Source: CAYQLT01 sp964418425 | GTDB taxonomy: Bacteria > Bacillota > Limnochordia > Limnochordales > Geochordaceae | Direction of reading: 5' to 3' | DNA: 26,793 bases | NCBI GenBank assembly: GCA_964418425.1 | Contig: CAYQLT010000033.1 | Coordinates: 1 to 26,793 of the forward strand | In this document: one piece after another, positions 24,096 to 26,793 of the stretch | Layout of the letters: each line of letters begins with the position of its first letter | Position numbering within the stretch: the stretch's first letter is position 1 | The notes under the pieces: model-generated | Database searches by the model: none | What the model was told of the DNA's origin: nothing | What the model saw: the letters and a program-made list of their open reading frames with translations, nothing else | Translations under genes and position numbers: made by a program

Positions 24096-24132
24096 CGAAT
24101 GAACGCCCGCCGTTGGGACGCCGGCTTATGAC

Positions 24133-24190
24133 CCGCCGACGTCGGAGAGCGGCCCGCCGAAGTCGGGGCGCTCACCGACGCCGGAGCGCG
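24133..24190 (+). repeat. Short imperfect direct repeats before the 541-aa gene
   Basis: CCGACGTCGGAG, CCGAAGTCGGGG and CCGACGCCGGAG start at 24136, 24157 and 24175. In the frame of the following gene they read as a Pro/Ser-rich stretch (PPTSESGPPKSGRSPTPE), but no start codon supports translation of this part. Confidence 0.4.
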
Positions 24191-24249
24191 TATCGGGAGG
24201 GAGCCCACCGATCCCGCCGAACCCCACCGGCCGGGGGGAGGAAGGCAGG

Positions 24250-25875
24250 TTGGGCAGGCGGGATCTTCGGGCCGCGGTGGAGGCTATCTGCCGGGAGCTT
24301 CGGAGGCCGGTTCATCTCCGGGAGCTGACGCGACGGGCCGCTGAGGCGGCGGGGGTCGCCGAGCGTCCCGGGACGCTCGCCACCGTCCGAGAGGCGGTGG
24401 GACGGCTCCCCTTCATGGTCGCCGCCGGGCAGGGGATGTGGGTGCCGGCGCGGGTGGTGCTGGCCGGCAAGGCCTTTCGCCTGAGCCCGCCCCGGGAAGG
24501 GTGGGTCGGAGGGATTCCCCGATGGCGGATGGAACCCTTCGCGACCGCCCTGGAAGATCCCCTGGTGGTGGATGCCGATGGGCGCTCGCTGGATCCGGCC
24601 GTTGAAGGCGAGGAGGGGTTCCGCCAGCGGGTGGACGAAGAGCTGGAAGAGAGCGCCCGGGAGCTTGTGGAGTTCGTGGTGAGGGATGACGCACTGCGGC
24701 GCTCCGCCGACCAGGGAGGGCCGGACGCATTGGTGGGGCAGCTGCTGGCGTACATCGGCAGCGGGAGCAGAAGCCTGGGCCAGCTTCTGGCGGCGGCGAT
24801 GACTCCGTATCGCCTGCCCGAAGGCGCGCCGGAACATGCCGAACTCATCGTGCGTTACGACCGGGACGGCCATGCGCTGCGGGTGGGCTGGGAGAGGCCC
24901 GAGGAGAGGGACGAGGAGCGCATCCGGGAAGCGGATCGGCGTTTTTGCGACTTTGTGGCGAGCCGGCTGCGGGAGGGTTGGGGGGCGCCGGTGCGACGCC
25001 TTTTCCTGGAGGCATATGCTTGCATCCCGGGGTTCGGGGAGTACCCGGGATCGGCGCCCGAGGTGGCGCTGGCGGCCGACCGGCGGTTGCGGCTGGTAGG
25101 GGAGCCCGAGGAAGTTGGGCGCGGCTATGTTGTCGCCAGAGCCGACGACATTGCCTTCCTTGCCCAGTTTGAGCAGCGCAGGGCAGCCGTGGAGTGGATG
25201 CGGCACGAGATGGCGGGGGCTTTGGGCGGAGGCGATGCTGTACGCAGAGGTGATGAGGAGACCGACTCGCCGAGGGTGCTTTCGGGGCGCAAGCGGGCCC
25301 TGCGTCGGGAACTGGAGCTTCGGATTCGCCGCCATCACGCGGCTTTGTCCCAAGACCGGCGGGCGCTTGAGGCCGAGCTGGGGCTGCAGGAGAGCTGGGG
25401 GCGGCTTGGAGTAGGGGCCTACGTGACGGCCCGGGCGCAGGGCCTGTCCAACGAGGAGTTGCTGGCTCGCTGGGAGGACCATCTGGAGCGCCGGGGCACG
25501 AGCGAAGGGAGCCGGCGGCGCAAGGTGCAGCACCTTCGGGTGTTGGGAGAGTACCTTGCCAGCGGGCGCGAGGGTGCGCCCATCGGCCTGGCGCAGGCGA
25601 CGGGGCCGGAGCTTACGTCGTTTTTCTTTTGGGCGTACCCCCGACGTTACCCCGCCAGCGTGTCGGACGCACAGGCTTTCACCCGAGACGTGTGGGAGTT
25701 TTACCGGTGGATGGAGCAGGAGGGGCTGCTGGCGGATAGCCGGTTCGCTGAGCTTCTGTATCGGCTGCGCCACCACCTTGCAGAACGCATCCGTCTCTAC
25801 GCGGCCCTTGACCCCGAGGAGCCGGGGTGGGAACGGCTGTACGAGATGCTGTTTCTTGGGCCGGCAGCGGGCTAG
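24250..25875 (+). CDS. Unrecognised 541-aa protein, possible winged-helix N-terminus and recombinase core-binding-like C-terminus
   Basis: No family is firmly recognised. Residues 1-60 (LRAAVEAICRELRRPVHLRELTRRAAEAAG..TVREAV) look like a HARE-HTH/winged-helix unit, followed by WVPARVVLAGKAFRLSP. The middle (120-330) has LVEFVVRDDALRRS, ELIVRYDRDGHALRVGW and VRRLFLEAYACIPGFGEYPGSAPEVALAADRRLRLV. The C-terminal part (about 395-515) reads LSNEELLARWEDHLERRGTSEGSRRRKVQHLRVLGEYL..ASVSDAQAFTRDVWEFYRWMEQEGLL, resembling the SAM-like core-binding domain of tyrosine recombinases. No RHRY catalytic domain follows. TTG 24250 has GGAGG about 8 nt upstream. A broken paralogue lies 1.4 kb upstream, and an AAA ATPase starts about 70 bp downstream. 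Confidence 0.75.
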   Translation: MGRRDLRAAVEAICRELRRPVHLRELTRRAAEAAGVAERPGTLATVREAVGRLPFMVAAGQGMWVPARVVLAGKAFRLSPPREGWVGGIPRWRMEPFATALEDPLVVDADGRSLDPAVEGEEGFRQRVDEELEESARELVEFVVRDDALRRSADQGGPDALVGQLLAYIGSGSRSLGQLLAAAMTPYRLPEGAPEHAELIVRYDRDGHALRVGWERPEERDEERIREADRRFCDFVASRLREGWGAPVRRLFLEAYACIPGFGEYPGSAPEVALAADRRLRLVGEPEEVGRGYVVARADDIAFLAQFEQRRAAVEWMRHEMAGALGGGDAVRRGDEETDSPRVLSGRKRALRRELELRIRRHHAALSQDRRALEAELGLQESWGRLGVGAYVTARAQGLSNEELLARWEDHLERRGTSEGSRRRKVQHLRVLGEYLASGREGAPIGLAQATGPELTSFFFWAYPRRYPASVSDAQAFTRDVWEFYRWMEQEGLLADSRFAELLYRLRHHLAERIRLYAALDPEEPGWERLYEMLFLGPAAG

Positions 25876-25889
25876 GGGGTTGCCGGCCC
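25858..25889 (+). terminator. Hairpin across the stop codon of the 541-aa gene
   Basis: GGGCCGGCA (25858-25866) pairs perfectly with TGCCGGCCC (25881-25889) around a 14-nt loop containing the TAG stop. No U-tract is present. It may attenuate read-through into the ATPase gene. Confidence 0.4.
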
Positions 25890-25948
25890 GAAGGCTTGAG
25901 GGAAGCAGAGGTTATGTGGGCCGAGCCGGCAATGAGGAGATGACAGCT

Positions 25949-26793
25949 GTGTACCGGTGGCTTGAGGTGGAACGCTTCCGGTGCTTTCCGTACATCCGCG
26001 TGGAGGGCCTGGCCTCCATCAATCTGGTGACCGGCCGCAACAATGTGGGGAAGACGGCCCTCCTCGAGGCTTTCTTCATCCATTCGGCAGCCACCAACCT
26101 GGACTCCGTTATCAAGGTTGACTCAGCTCGAGGGATTTCGATGGTGAGGGTGATAGGGAACGTCGTCATCCAGGTTCCGTGGGACGACCTGTTTTACAGC
26201 CTCGACATCAGGCGACCTCTATCGCTCAAGGCGGGATACCGAGACGGGCGCGTCAGGGAACTCAGAGTGCGCCTTCATCAGCCCCCGGCCTACAGCCTGA
26301 CCGTTCCATCGCCCTCGGCGCAGGAGTCGGATCCGGCCGACGGGGAGCAAGGCGTTCACTCGAACATTCCCCCCGTATTGCCGGCTCTCGAGGCGGAGTA
26401 CCTGGAGGATGGACGCGTTTTGGCGCGACATGTGCTGGCGCCCTCCCGGGCGACGTCGGCGGAAAGGGCCGGAGTGTCATTCGAGGTGATGCCCCCACCC
26501 TCTCCGCCACCGCTTCCAGCATATTACTTGCAGGCTCGTCGGCAGACGTCCGAGGAGGCGGCAGCCCGACGATTCAGTGATCTCGAGGTGGAGCGGAAGC
26601 AGGAACTGGTGGTTGAAACGCTTCGTGTCATAGAACCCAAGCTGAAGCGACTTACGGTACTTGTACGGGGACAACATGCAGGTATCTACGGTGATGTCGG
26701 GTTACCTCAATTGGTTCCCCTCGGGTTAATGGGAGAAGGTATGGCTTATCTGGCTCAGCTTGCGCTGGCGATGGGGTCCTCGCAGGGGGGCCT
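25949..26793 (+). CDS. AAA/OLD-like ATPase, 3' partial
   Basis: N-terminal part of a P-loop ATPase related to AAA_15/AAA_21 and OLD-type proteins, cut by the window end after about 281 codons. It starts VYRWLEVERFRCFPYIRVEGLASINLVTGRNNVGKTALLEAFF. The opening strand, then a fixed Walker A (GRNNVGKT, about 29-36), is typical of these SMC-like ATPases. Further on come EEAAARRFSDLEVERKQELVVETLRVIEPKLKRLTVLVRG and PLGLMGEGMAYLAQLALAMGSSQGG, the region before the Walker B motif, which is outside the window. AGGAG at 25935-25939 is 9 nt before GTG 25949; the in-frame ATG at 25940 directly abuts that box, so GTG is preferred. Such ATPases often work with a partner nuclease or effector. The upstream 541-aa gene is the only nearby candidate seen. 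Confidence 0.82.
   Translation, partial: MYRWLEVERFRCFPYIRVEGLASINLVTGRNNVGKTALLEAFFIHSAATNLDSVIKVDSARGISMVRVIGNVVIQVPWDDLFYSLDIRRPLSLKAGYRDGRVRELRVRLHQPPAYSLTVPSPSAQESDPADGEQGVHSNIPPVLPALEAEYLEDGRVLARHVLAPSRATSAERAGVSFEVMPPPSPPPLPAYYLQARRQTSEEAAARRFSDLEVERKQELVVETLRVIEPKLKRLTVLVRGQHAGIYGDVGLPQLVPLGLMGEGMAYLAQLALAMGSSQGG

Noticed and set aside
24136..24190. Short GC-rich direct repeats as a CRISPR or origin iteron array
   Set aside because: There are only three imperfect units with uneven 21/18-nt spacing, and they lack conserved spacers or AT-rich DNA.
24250..25875. Calling the 541-aa protein a tyrosine recombinase or integrase
   Set aside because: Only a core-binding-like region is seen near the C-terminus. 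The catalytic domain with its R-H-R-Y residues is absent and no attachment site is visible.

Overview
The window looks like a chromosomal flagellar-glycosylation locus from a GC-rich, Gram-positive-type (Firmicutes-like) bacterium. The grounds are high G+C throughout, frequent GTG and TTG starts with purine-rich Shine-Dalgarno boxes, an SpsF-type (COG1861) sugar cytidylyltransferase, and a maf-fliD-fliS order beside several flagellins. Limnochordia- or Symbiobacteria-like lineages would fit, but the taxon is an inference and no rRNA or marker gene is present.

Positions 1-9004 hold a nonulosonic-acid (pseudaminic-type) pathway in two converging blocks. The plus strand carries pseB (5' end cut by the window), pseC, pseI, an aldo/keto reductase, pseG and a formyltransferase-fold enzyme. 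The minus strand carries an SpsF/PseF-like cytidylyltransferase, a class III (GSA-type) aminotransferase and a GNAT acetyltransferase that is the best PseH candidate. The last genes of the two blocks overlap tail to tail by 85 bp. The reductase, class III aminotransferase and formyltransferase go beyond the classical six-enzyme pathway and suggest a modified, perhaps N-formylated, sugar.

Positions 9005-22444 are the filament section. Flagellin 1 is unusually large (991 aa) and contains an internal domain duplication. It is followed by a Maf-type flagellin glycosyltransferase, an unrecognised 149-aa helical protein, fliD, fliS and a FliT/FlgN-like chaperone candidate. Flagellin 2 (769 aa) lies on the minus strand and its variable region is built from four Flagellin_IN-like repeats. 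Flagellin 3 (750 aa), on the plus strand, is a close paralogue of flagellin 1 with only one copy of the duplicated domain. Sigma-28/sigma-D-like promoters (TAAA, 15-16 nt, core CGAT) can be read upstream of all three flagellins. The likely logic is that the sugar genes make a CMP-nonulosonate, Maf attaches it to Ser/Thr of the flagellins, and FliS/FliT/FliD handle export and capping.

Positions 22445-26793 are a different, decaying accessory region. It holds an orphan UPF0175 gene with an operator-like palindrome and a mosaic pseudogene made of four blocks of the downstream 541-aa gene with the intervening parts deleted. Next comes a frameshifted remnant resembling the C-terminal part of SWIM zinc-finger proteins, then the intact 541-aa protein (possible winged-helix N-terminus, recombinase core-binding-like C-terminus, no catalytic domain). 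It ends with the start of an AAA/OLD-like ATPase cut by the window end. This last pair is the best candidate in the window for an undescribed system. No tRNA, rRNA, CRISPR array or recognisable transposase was seen.
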